Positions 49,164 through 56,873 of a stretch of DNA of 64,000 nucleotides are shown here, piece by piece. The translations under genes were made by a program, and so were the position numbers. Position 1 is the stretch's first letter, and every line of letters starts with the position of its first letter. Location: NCBI RefSeq assembly GCF_026341815.1, contig NZ_JAPENX010000003.1:62001-126000 (forward strand), written 5' to 3'. The DNA comes from Streptomyces sp. NBC_00572. GTDB taxonomy: Bacteria > Actinomycetota > Actinomycetes > Streptomycetales > Streptomycetaceae. The notes beneath the pieces were generated by a model. That model searched no databases and was not told the origin of the DNA. It saw only the letters and a list, made by a program, of their open reading frames with translations.

Positions 49164-50570
49164 TCACCCCTCCAGAGGCCGGGTGGCCGGGCCCTGGAGG
49201 ATGCTGCCGTCGGCTGCGAAGCGGGAGCCGTGGCAGGGGCATTCCCATGTCTGCTCGGCCTCGTTGAAGCCCAGCTCGCAGCCCATGTGAGTGCAGCGCC
49301 GGACGGTCCGCAGGCCCGCCGCGTAGTGGCGCGCCACCGTGGCCTGCTGCCGTACGACCCCAGGCACCTCGCGCACCGGCAGCAGGCGGCGCGGGTCGAC
49401 GAGTTCCGTCCAGGCCGGGCGTGGCGTGCCGGTCACGTGCGCGGCCAGCAGCCGGCCGGCGGCGACGCCGTTGCTGAGGCCCCAGCCGCCGAAGCCGGTG
49501 GCGAGGTGGACGTGTTGGGTGTCGGGGTGTTCGTGGCCGATGCAAGGCAGCCCGTCGGGCGTGTGGACGTCCTGGGCCGCCCATCGGTGGACCTCCGGTG
49601 CCTCGGCGAAACCCGGCAGGTGCCCGCGCGCCCAGGCTTCCAGGCGGTCGTACCGCTCGCTCACGCCCCCGCTCCCCGGCTCGAACACCTCGCCCGCGAC
49701 GATCAGGAGCCGTCGCCCCTCGCCCAGCGGGACGGTGCGCACCGACCGGGTGCCTTCGTCGAACGTCAGGTACATGCCGTACGGGGCGTGGCGTTCCGCC
49801 ACGGACGCGGCGACGACGAGTTCGCGCCGCACCGAGAGCCGCACCAGCAGACTGCTGTGACAGCGGAGCGGAAAATGGGTGGCGAGGACGACGTCCCGGG
49901 CATGGACCGTTCCGCCGCCCTCCACGGTGAGACGGCATTCGGCGCCCTCGTGGAGCTGGGTGACGCGGGTGCCCTCGTGGACACGGCCGCCGTGCGCGAC
50001 GAGGTCGTCCGCCAGCGCGAGCAGGAAGCGGCGTGGATGGAACTGCAGTTGGTCCTCCACCCGGACGGCGGCCGCGACCGGGTACGGGAGGCCGGTCTCC
50101 GTCACGGTGGTCGCCCGCAGGCCCGCCTCCTCGGCGGCATCCGCCTCCGCGCGGATCTCCGCCACGTTCCCCTCGTCGACGGTGTACGTGAACGCCGGCC
50201 GGTGTTCGATCTCGGCGTCGACGCCCAGTTCCGCGGAGACCCGCGTCACCTGGCGGAGGGCTTCCTCCTGGGCGTCGGCGTACAGGGCCGCGGCCGCCGC
50301 GCCCTGGCGGCGGCGCAGGCGGGCGTAGTGGAGGCCGTGCAGGGACGTCAGCTTGCCGGTGGTGTGCCCGGTCGCCCCGGCCGCGATCCGGTCGGCCTCC
50401 AGCAGGACCACCTCGGCACCCGCGCGCACCAGCTCGCGGGCCGTGCACAGTCCGGCGATTCCGGCCCCCACCACGACGACATCGGCGGCAAGATCACCGT
50501 CGAGGGCCGGGTGCGCGGCGGCGGGCGGCGCCGACGCCGTCCAGTAGGAGTTCCCGGATCCGCGTCGCAT
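49164..50570 (-). CDS. FAD-dependent oxidoreductase with C-terminal Rieske domain
   Basis: 468 residues. A DAO-type FAD domain (VVVVGAGIAGLCTARELVRAG at 30-50; GHTTGKLTSLHGL; ATGFGGWGLSNGVAAGRLLA) is followed by a Rieske [2Fe-2S] domain with CTHMGC and CPCHGSRF (2 Cys + 2 His ligands). The layout is known in actinobacteria and Bacillus (YhfW-like); the substrate is undefined. ATG 50570 has GGAGGAGCGATC directly before it. That sequence is one unit of a seven-copy 15-bp array. Confidence 0.9.
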   Translation of the reverse strand: MRRGSGNSYWTASAPPAAAHPALDGDLAADVVVVGAGIAGLCTARELVRAGAEVVLLEADRIAAGATGHTTGKLTSLHGLHYARLRRRQGAAAAALYADAQEEALRQVTRVSAELGVDAEIEHRPAFTYTVDEGNVAEIRAEADAAEEAGLRATTVTETGLPYPVAAAVRVEDQLQFHPRRFLLALADDLVAHGGRVHEGTRVTQLHEGAECRLTVEGGGTVHARDVVLATHFPLRCHSSLLVRLSVRRELVVAASVAERHAPYGMYLTFDEGTRSVRTVPLGEGRRLLIVAGEVFEPGSGGVSERYDRLEAWARGHLPGFAEAPEVHRWAAQDVHTPDGLPCIGHEHPDTQHVHLATGFGGWGLSNGVAAGRLLAAHVTGTPRPAWTELVDPRRLLPVREVPGVVRQQATVARHYAAGLRTVRRCTHMGCELGFNEAEQTWECPCHGSRFAADGSILQGPATRPLEG

Positions 50571-50675
50571 GATCGCTCCTCCGCTGATCGCTCCCCTTCT
50601 CTATGTTCCTCTTCTGATTGCTCCTCCGCTGGTCGCTCCTCATCTGGTCGCCCGTCTGCTGGTCGCTCCTCTTCG
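50571..50675 (-). repeat. seven-copy 15-bp array of Shine-Dalgarno-like units
   Basis: Seven consecutive 15-bp units run back from the FAD-Rieske start codon. Read on the minus strand the unit is AGCGGAGGAGCGATC with variation; the third unit is the most degraded. Most units keep an AGGAG or GGGAG core. The unit next to the ATG is the working ribosome site. The rest of 50676-50839 shows no gene. Confidence 0.8.
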
Positions 50676-50839
50676 CAGTCCCGCGCTGGGCGGCTACCCG
50701 GTGCGGCCCGACACACGAGTGGCTGCTCGGCCGGCCCGGCGGCGGGCCCGGCGGCGGCGGAGAGTGCGGGCTACCGGGGTCGAGTGACGGACACTGACGC
50801 CAGGAGAAGTACCGAAGGACCGAAGGAGGCCCGCGGACC

Positions 50840-51319
50840 ATGGCCGTGGACGAGCTCGACACCCGGATCCTGCGGCTGCTCATCGAGCAGCCGCGGACGA
50901 GCGTGCGGGAGTACGCGCGGATCCTGGGGGTGGCACGGGGCACCGTGCAGGCCAGGATCGACCGCCTGGAGCGCGACGGGGTGATCACCGCGACCGGCCC
51001 CGTCCTCTCCCCCGCCGCCCTCGGGCACCCGGTGCTCGCCTTCGTCCACGTCGAGGTGACCCAGGGACATCTGGACGAGGTCGGCGACGCGCTCGCCGCG
51101 GTGCCGGAGATCGTGGAGGCCTTCTCGATCACCGGCGGCGGCGATCTGCTCACCCGGGTGGTCGCCCGCGACGCCGGGCACCTGGAGGACGTCATCCAGC
51201 GGCTCATCCAGCTGCCGGGGGTGGTCCGTACGCGCACCGAGATCGCCCTGCGGGAGCGGGTGGCGCACCGGCTGTTGCCGCTGGTCGAGGCGGTCGGACG
51301 ACGGTCGGGTTCCGCCTGA
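50840..51319 (+). CDS. Lrp/AsnC-family transcriptional regulator
   Basis: A 159-residue regulator. The N-terminal helix-turn-helix is LDTRILRLLIEQPRTSVREY then ARILGVARGTVQARIDRLE. A RAM/AsnC ligand domain (AFVHVEVTQGHLDEVGDAL, VEAFSITGGGDLLTRVVARD) follows. Such proteins sense amino acids or related effectors as octamers. It is divergent from the FAD-Rieske oxidase gene, which it may control; that is inference. The start is ATG 50840, with AAGGAGG upstream. Confidence 0.93.
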   Translation: MAVDELDTRILRLLIEQPRTSVREYARILGVARGTVQARIDRLERDGVITATGPVLSPAALGHPVLAFVHVEVTQGHLDEVGDALAAVPEIVEAFSITGGGDLLTRVVARDAGHLEDVIQRLIQLPGVVRTRTEIALRERVAHRLLPLVEAVGRRSGSA

Positions 51320-51337
51320 GGACTTGCCCGCACGGCC

Positions 51338-51343
51338 TAATGT
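51338..51343 (+). promoter_or_regulatory. -10 box before HTH-Mop copy 3
   Basis: TAATGT ends seven bases before ATG 51351, with no ribosome site between. The context before the ATG (GTGTCGCAC) is almost the same as before copy 2 (GTGTGGCAC). Confidence 0.5.
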
Positions 51344-51350
51344 GTCGCAC

Positions 51351-51746
51351 ATGCAGTCCTACACCATCGGGCAGGCCGCGCGCCTGCTGGGCGTGAGTCC
51401 CGACACCGCACGCCGCTGGGCCGACGGCGGCCGGTTCGCCACCCATCGCGACGAGAACGGCCGGCGCCTCATCGACGGCCGCGACCTGGCCGCGTTCTCC
51501 GTCGAGGTCGGCCAGAGCGCCCAGGCGGACGACGACATGCCGTACACCTCGGCGCGCAACGCGTTCCCGGGCATCGTCACGGCGGTCAAGCTCGGCGACA
51601 TCGCCGCGCAGGTGGAGATCCAGGCGGGCCCACACCGGCTCGTGTCGCTCCTCACCCGCGAGGCGGTCGAGGAGCTGGGTCTCGAGGTCGGCATGCAGGC
51701 CACCGCGCGCGTGAAGTCGACGAGCGTGCACATCGACCGGACCTGA
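51351..51746 (+). CDS. helix-turn-helix / Mop-domain regulator, copy 3
   Basis: 131 residues, nearly a twin of the copy at 36.05 kb, with about 17 differences by eye, mostly in the linker around residues 44-68. The helix-turn-helix (SYTIGQAARLLGVSPDTARRW) and Mop domain (NAFPGIVTAVKLGDIAA, LLTREAVEELGLEVG, VKSTSVHIDRT) are intact. It probably senses molybdate. It lies 15 kb from modA and next to an Lrp gene, with no transport gene adjacent. It may have a different target set or form mixed oligomers. It starts at ATG 51351, probably leaderless. Confidence 0.88.
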   Translation: MQSYTIGQAARLLGVSPDTARRWADGGRFATHRDENGRRLIDGRDLAAFSVEVGQSAQADDDMPYTSARNAFPGIVTAVKLGDIAAQVEIQAGPHRLVSLLTREAVEELGLEVGMQATARVKSTSVHIDRT

Positions 51747-51765
51747 CCACACCCGCACCCTGACA

Positions 51766-51797
51766 CCCGCTACCCGCTACCCGCTACCCGCTACCCG
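51766..51797. repeat. 7-bp tandem repeat
   Basis: CCCGCTA is repeated four times from 51766 with a partial fifth copy. It lies between HTH-Mop copy 3 and the DinB gene. No coding or hairpin role is seen. Confidence 0.75.
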
Positions 51798-51867
51798 ACA
51801 GCGGTCGGCTGACACCGGTCACCCGTTGCGACCTGCGCCTGCTGTCCCCCTGCGATCCGGAGCCCCG

Positions 51868-52494
51868 ATGGCGATACCCGCACGACTCGTCCCCCTCCTC
51901 GACCAGTTCGACTTCGCCCGGCAGCGGCTGACCGACCGGATGGCGGGGCCGGTGGTGGACAGCGGGAACGGCACGGACGTCGCGGTCGGCCCGATGACCG
52001 ACGCCGAGTACCTCTGGGAACCGGGTCCGGACTGCTGGTCCGTCCGGCGCCGCACGGACGGGCCCGGGCCCCGCGCCACCGTTCTGACCGGCGTCGGCGA
52101 CTGGGGCCGGGACGCCACCCCGGCCCCGCACCCGACCCCGCCGCCGTTCACGACGATCGCCTGGCGGCTGAGCCACCTCAGCGAACTGCTCGCGCTCCGC
52201 GCCGACCACACGAACGGCGGCCACACCCTCACCCGTGACGACTACGCGGTCAGCGGGGACGTCGCGACCGCTGTCGCCGCGTTCGGCACCGCGGCGGGCG
52301 CCTGGCGGGACGCGCTGCTCTCCGCCGACGACGCGGCGCTCGACACGGTCGGCCACAGCACCTACCCGCACGGCAGTGATCCGGAGGATCCCTTCCTGGA
52401 GACCGTCTGGTGGGTGAACCAGGAACTCCTGCACCACGGGGCGGAGATCGCCCTCCTCCGCGACCTGTACCGGCTCCAGCACCCGGAAGTCTGA
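51868..52494 (+). CDS. DinB-superfamily protein
   Basis: A 208-residue protein of the DinB/YfiT-like four-helix fold. It opens LVPLLDQFDFARQRLTDRMAG. AYLW-like EYLWEPGPDCWSVRRR, FTTIAWRLSHLSELLALRAD and VNQELLHHGAEIALLRDLYR follow. His in LSHLSE and HHGAE are the usual metal ligands of the family. Related proteins are metal-dependent thiol S-transferases (mycothiol or bacillithiol) or of unknown function. The start is ATG 51868, with CCGGAG upstream. It converges with the SpoIIE-type gene. Confidence 0.85.
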   Translation: MAIPARLVPLLDQFDFARQRLTDRMAGPVVDSGNGTDVAVGPMTDAEYLWEPGPDCWSVRRRTDGPGPRATVLTGVGDWGRDATPAPHPTPPPFTTIAWRLSHLSELLALRADHTNGGHTLTRDDYAVSGDVATAVAAFGTAAGAWRDALLSADDAALDTVGHSTYPHGSDPEDPFLETVWWVNQELLHHGAEIALLRDLYRLQHPEV

Positions 52495-52532
52495 GAAGGG
52501 GTGCATCCGACTCCCCTTTCGCGTACGGAAGT

Positions 52533-54593
52533 TCAGCTGGTCGTACGAGCCAGCAGTATCGCCACGTCGTCCTGCGCGGGAGCCGCCAGGAGCTGCTCCA
52601 GGATCTCGTCGCACAGTTCGTCCAGGGGACGGTCGAGGTGCCGGAGCGCCTGGGCGAGCTGCCGCATCCCCTCGTCGAGGTCGCGGTCGCGGGCCTCGAT
52701 GAGGCCGTCCGTGTAGAGCACGAGCAGGCCGCCCTCGGGAAGGGCGACCTCCTCCGTGCCGAAGTCGTGGGCGCCGGTGCCCAGGGGGGTTCCCGGCGGC
52801 CCGTCGAGGAAGGTGATCGTCCCGTCCGGGGTGGCCACGGCCGGCGGCGGATGGCCCGCGCGGGCGATGACCCAGACTCCGGTGGCCGGGTCATGGACGG
52901 CGTACACGCAGGTCGCCATCGTGTCCTCACCGAGGTCCGCGACGACGGCGTCCAGGGAGCTGAGCATCTCGGCCGGCGGGATGTCGTGGCGGGCCAGGGT
53001 CCGTACCGCCGTGCGCAGTTGGCCCATGACGGCCGCCGCGTGGATGCCGTGCCCCATGACGTCGCCGATGACCAGACCCGTCCTGCCACCGGGCAGGGCG
53101 ATGACGTCGAACCAGTCGCCGCCGACGTCATGGGCGCTCGCGGGCAGGTAGCGGCCGGTGAGTTCGAGCCCGGTGACGGCGGGCAGCGCGCTGTTGGTGA
53201 GACTGCGCTGAAGGGTGAGGGCAGCCTCCCGCTGGGTGGTGTAGAGGCGTGCGTTGTCGATGTTGAGGGCGGCCCGGGCCACCACCTCGTCGATGAGGAC
53301 GCAGTCCTGCGCGTCGAAGGGCTCACGGGTCCGCAGCCGGGTCACCGTGACCGAGCCGAGCACCTGGCCCCGGGCCACCATGGGGACGAGCCGCGCCGAG
53401 CCGATGCGGGTGGCGAAGTACGTGCGGAGTGCCTCGGTGCGTGGGTCGGTGAAGAGTTCCGGGATGTCGGACGTGACGAGGTTCGTGGGCCGGCCGCGGG
53501 CGACGACCTGCTCGTACACCGAGTCCAGCGGGATCTGGAAGGTCTGTCCGGGCGCGAGCAGCGATGTGGGGGCGGTCGGGTCCGGGAAGCGGGCCGCGAG
53601 TCGCCGCAGCACGCCGCGCGTGGAGGCGACCGGGTCGTCCGGTGCGAGGACGGACTCCAGCATCTGTACGTCCGCCGAGTCGGCGAGCTGCGGCACGAGG
53701 AAACGTACCGCCTCCTCTGCCGTCTGCTTCAGGTCCAGGGTCGTGCCGATCCGTGCGCCGGCCTCGGCGAGCAGGGCGAAACGGTGGCGGGCCCGTTCGA
53801 CCTCGGTGTGCGCCTCCTGGCTCTCGGTGATGTCCACGAGGGACGCGATGAGTCCCAGGGACCGCCGGTCGGTGCGGTCGATGAGCGGGGCGTAGGAGCA
53901 GGACCAGATGTGGTCGCGATCGGGGTCGGCGGGGGTACGGCCGACCCGGCGGGCGTCGACCACGGCGTGTCCGCTCTCCATGACCTGGAGCATCAGGGCT
54001 TCGAGCGAGGCGGCGTTGACACCTGGCACGACCTCGGTGAGGCGGTGGCCCAAGTGCTCGGCCGCCGACACACCGTTCATCCGGGCCAGGGCGTCGTTGA
54101 TCCGGAGAAACCGCAGGTCGGGTCCGAGCAGGGCGAGACCGATCGGCGACTGGGTGAAGAGACTCTCCATCGCCGCCAGGTTCTCCCGCATGCGCAGGAC
54201 CTCGGAGGTCTCCACCGCGATGAGCATCGCCCCCGGCCGCCCGTCGGGGTCGGCGGCGGGCACGATCCACATCTCCATGGTGACCGTGTGTCCGTCGCGG
54301 TGGCGGACGGGGAGGGTGCCGACCATCGTCTCGCCCGCCTGGACACGGAGGGTGAGCCGGTCGGCGAGCTCGCGGTTGTCGTCAGGGACGAGGAGCGGGG
54401 TGGCGAGCCGTCCGAGCACGTGCTCGGGACGGTGGCCGAGCAGGTCCTGGGCGGCGAGCGACCACTCGACGATGCGGCCCTCGGCGTCCTCCCGCCAGAG
54501 GGCGATGGGCAGCAGCTCGCGGAGCACACCGGCGTCCCCGACGGCCGCCCGGGGCGGCTGCGGAACCCTGCTCGACGACTGGTGAGTCTCCAA
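52533..54593 (-). CDS. PAS-PAS-GAF-SpoIIE PP2C-type phosphatase
   Basis: A 686-residue sensor phosphatase. Two PAS domains (about 24-130 and 140-265; the second has FTQSPIGLALLGPDLRFLRI), a GAF domain (about 285-430), and a C-terminal SpoIIE/RsbU phosphatase domain (HDVGGDWFDVIAL, VIGDVMGHGIHAA, GGLLVLYTDGLIEARD, QDDVAILLAR). Such proteins dephosphorylate anti-anti-sigma factors in partner-switching cascades, which are numerous in Streptomyces. No N-terminal HATPase kinase is present. The start codon appears to be TTG 54593; this is the least certain point. Confidence 0.9.
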   Translation of the reverse strand: METHQSSSRVPQPPRAAVGDAGVLRELLPIALWREDAEGRIVEWSLAAQDLLGHRPEHVLGRLATPLLVPDDNRELADRLTLRVQAGETMVGTLPVRHRDGHTVTMEMWIVPAADPDGRPGAMLIAVETSEVLRMRENLAAMESLFTQSPIGLALLGPDLRFLRINDALARMNGVSAAEHLGHRLTEVVPGVNAASLEALMLQVMESGHAVVDARRVGRTPADPDRDHIWSCSYAPLIDRTDRRSLGLIASLVDITESQEAHTEVERARHRFALLAEAGARIGTTLDLKQTAEEAVRFLVPQLADSADVQMLESVLAPDDPVASTRGVLRRLAARFPDPTAPTSLLAPGQTFQIPLDSVYEQVVARGRPTNLVTSDIPELFTDPRTEALRTYFATRIGSARLVPMVARGQVLGSVTVTRLRTREPFDAQDCVLIDEVVARAALNIDNARLYTTQREAALTLQRSLTNSALPAVTGLELTGRYLPASAHDVGGDWFDVIALPGGRTGLVIGDVMGHGIHAAAVMGQLRTAVRTLARHDIPPAEMLSSLDAVVADLGEDTMATCVYAVHDPATGVWVIARAGHPPPAVATPDGTITFLDGPPGTPLGTGAHDFGTEEVALPEGGLLVLYTDGLIEARDRDLDEGMRQLAQALRHLDRPLDELCDEILEQLLAAPAQDDVAILLARTTS

Positions 54594-54701
54594 CGCATCG
54601 ACCTACGCATCGGCCCGGCCCCGGGGGGCGCATTCCCTATCGAATCACCCTAGCCGAGTACCTGGTGGTGGGCGCTGCGCAGTGCGGCCGATCGATGGGG
54701 T

Positions 54702-54785
54702 GGGGAGGGAGGGGCGGGGAGGGAGGGGCGGGGAGGGAGGGGCGGGGAGGGAGGGGCGGGGAGAGAAGGGCGGGGAGAGAAGGGC
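54702..54785. repeat. G-rich 14-bp tandem array (quadruplex-prone)
   Basis: Four exact copies of GGGGAGGGAGGGGC are followed by two of GGGGAGAGAAGGGC, in register. Runs of three or four G with one-base loops could form several G-quadruplexes on this strand. The array sits in the 459-bp divergent gap between the phosphatase and TPR genes. Confidence 0.85.
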
Positions 54786-54950
54786 GGGGCGGAGCCCGGG
54801 TACAGGAGGTGCGCAGGGGGCGGGGTGCAGGGGTGCGCAGGGCCGAGGATTCCGTAGTTCTACGGATGTGCGGGCGGCGCGGGGCTGCGAAAGTCGGTCC
54901 GACCTGTGTGTTTGCGGGTCCTCCCCGCGTCGTCGTCTCCGGTTCCGCTC

Positions 54951-55039
54951 ACGTTCCTCCGCCCTCGCCTCCTCCCTGGTTCCCCGCTCCTCCTCCGCCT
55001 CGCCCCTCCCCTCACTCCTCTCCCCTCTCCCCTCTCCCC
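54951..55039 (+). other. pyrimidine-rich tract before the TPR-like gene
   Basis: Almost only C and T on the plus strand, ending in three CTCTCCCC units just before the GGAGC ribosome site of the gene at 55053. It is partly complementary to the G-rich array 200 bp upstream. No reading frame of quality is present in 54594-55052. Confidence 0.7.
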
Positions 55040-55052
55040 GGAGCACCCCCAC

Positions 55053-56873
55053 ATGAGCAGCCGCTCGCCCGACGAGTTCCGCCTCGGTGTGCGTCCGTAC
55101 GACCGGGGGCCCGGCACCGGAGACGAACCGGAGGATCCACACGAGCTGCTCCACCGGGCCCGGCAGCTCACCGCCCATGGGCACCCCTGGGCGGGAAGCG
55201 CCTGGGAGCGGGCCGCGACCGCCCTTCAGCGCGCGGGCGGAGCCCTCACCCCGGGGGACCACGCCGACGCCTTGGACGCCACCGCGCTCGACTGTCGGGG
55301 CGCGGCCCGGCCCGCTGCGGGGCCGCTGTTCTTCCGGGCGGCCGACCTGCACGAACAGGCTGGGCAGCGCGGCAAGGCGCTCGTCTCACGGGCAAGGGCA
55401 CTCGTCGCGGGATCTGGTTCGGGCCACGGCCCCGGCGCGACGGCCTTCGCGCGGCTCACGGAGCTGTGCGAGCGGGCCACCGCCCTCCACGCGGTCGGGC
55501 AGACCGGCACCGCCGAGACCGCGACCGTGCTGCTGCTGCGCGGGCGGGCCCGCGCCGATCTGCTCGACACCGCGCCCGACCCGACGGCCGAGGCCGGGGC
55601 CCTGCGCGAGGAACTCACCCGGCTGATCGCCTTCGCCGTGCCGCACCGGGCGGATCCCGCCGTCCTCGGCGTGCTCGCCGACACGCGCGCGTTGCTCGGC
55701 CGGATCATGGCGCCCGACGACCCGGCCGCCGCGCTGGCCCACCTGCGGGCCGCGGTCGACGACCACGGGGCCGGGGGCGGACCGTGGCCCGTCACCGAGC
55801 ACCAGCTCATGCTCGCCACCGTACTGCGGACCACCGGCGCGCCCGAGGAGGCGGCCGCGCTGCTCCGGGCCGCGCTCGCCTCCGAGGCGCCCGACGCGCC
55901 GCTGCGGGGCGCCGACCGGGCCCGTCTCTGTCTGGCCCTGGCTCGTACGGTCGCCGGGGCCCACGAGCGGGGGCGTACGGCCCCGGGGGCGGACGAGGAG
56001 GACGAGCCGCTGTCGCTCCTCGCGGAGGCCGTCCGCCATGCCGACGGGCCGGCCCAGGACGTCCGCGTGGGTGCCCTCGCGCGGCTCCTGCTCGGTGCCG
56101 CGTACGCGGAGCGGGGACGTTGCCGTGAGGCTTCGGACCTCTTCGAGCAGGCCCTCGCCGGGTTCACGGAGGACGGCGACGCGGCGGCGCGGGTGCGAGC
56201 CAGGGTCGGACTCGCGGACTGCGTGGTGCGCCGGGGCGAACCCGGCCGGGCCGCACGGGAGTACGCGCTCGCGGAGGCGGAGGCCCGGTGCTGGGACGAC
56301 CGGCGGCACGGCGCGGACCTGAGCCACCGGACGGCGCGCGCGCTCGGCATGGCGGGCTCGCCCGAGAAGGCGGCTCGCGCGTACGAGCGGGCGGCCGACC
56401 TGTGGCGGGCCGCCGGTGACCACGCCTCCGCGGCCCGTTCCCTGCGCGCCCGGGCCCGGCAGGTACGGGCCGTCTGGGGCGACGCCGCCGCCGAGGTGGT
56501 CCTGGCGGAGGCGCTCCGGGAGGCCGGACGCGGGCCGGGGGACGCGGATGGGGCGGTGGACAACCACCGCCGGCTCTCCGACGCGCCGGAGAGGACCCAC
56601 CGCCCGCCGAGGGAGGTCCGCGCCGCGGGCGGTACGGTCGACGCCGAGGCGGCGGCCGAAGACGGGGCGGAAGTCGACGTCGAGGCCGACCCCGAAATCG
56701 AATCCGGTACCGACGACGACTCTTGCAGGGGCGGGCCCTGGCCGGGGTCGCGCGAGCTGCCGGAGCCGTTCGGGCCGCCGGGGCACTACCAGGTGAACGT
56801 GTACGGCGAAGTGGGCGGGGCCGGGCCTCGGGCCGCCACCGCCCCGGGGACCCGAGTACAGGGGTGCGTGTGA
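55053..56873 (+). CDS. TPR-like helical repeat protein
   Basis: A 606-residue protein of repeated Ala/Leu/Arg-rich helices that read as degenerate tetratricopeptide repeats (AGSAWERAATALQRAGGALT; LLGAAYAERGRCREASDLFE; ARALGMAGSPEKAARAYERA). The last roughly 100 residues are acidic and Pro/Gly-rich, then end in a short hydrophobic strand near HYQVNVYGEVG. It has no signal or membrane segment. The start is ATG 55053 (GGAGC eight bases before). Its stop overlaps the next kinase gene as GTGA, so the two products are made together and may interact. Confidence 0.78.
   Translation: MSSRSPDEFRLGVRPYDRGPGTGDEPEDPHELLHRARQLTAHGHPWAGSAWERAATALQRAGGALTPGDHADALDATALDCRGAARPAAGPLFFRAADLHEQAGQRGKALVSRARALVAGSGSGHGPGATAFARLTELCERATALHAVGQTGTAETATVLLLRGRARADLLDTAPDPTAEAGALREELTRLIAFAVPHRADPAVLGVLADTRALLGRIMAPDDPAAALAHLRAAVDDHGAGGGPWPVTEHQLMLATVLRTTGAPEEAAALLRAALASEAPDAPLRGADRARLCLALARTVAGAHERGRTAPGADEEDEPLSLLAEAVRHADGPAQDVRVGALARLLLGAAYAERGRCREASDLFEQALAGFTEDGDAAARVRARVGLADCVVRRGEPGRAAREYALAEAEARCWDDRRHGADLSHRTARALGMAGSPEKAARAYERAADLWRAAGDHASAARSLRARARQVRAVWGDAAAEVVLAEALREAGRGPGDADGAVDNHRRLSDAPERTHRPPREVRAAGGTVDAEAAAEDGAEVDVEADPEIESGTDDDSCRGGPWPGSRELPEPFGPPGHYQVNVYGEVGGAGPRAATAPGTRVQGCV

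Noticed and set aside
54702..54785. CRISPR or coding repeat in the G-rich array
   Set aside because: Units are contiguous 14-mers with no spacers, and the unit length is not a multiple of three, so it is not a protein repeat.
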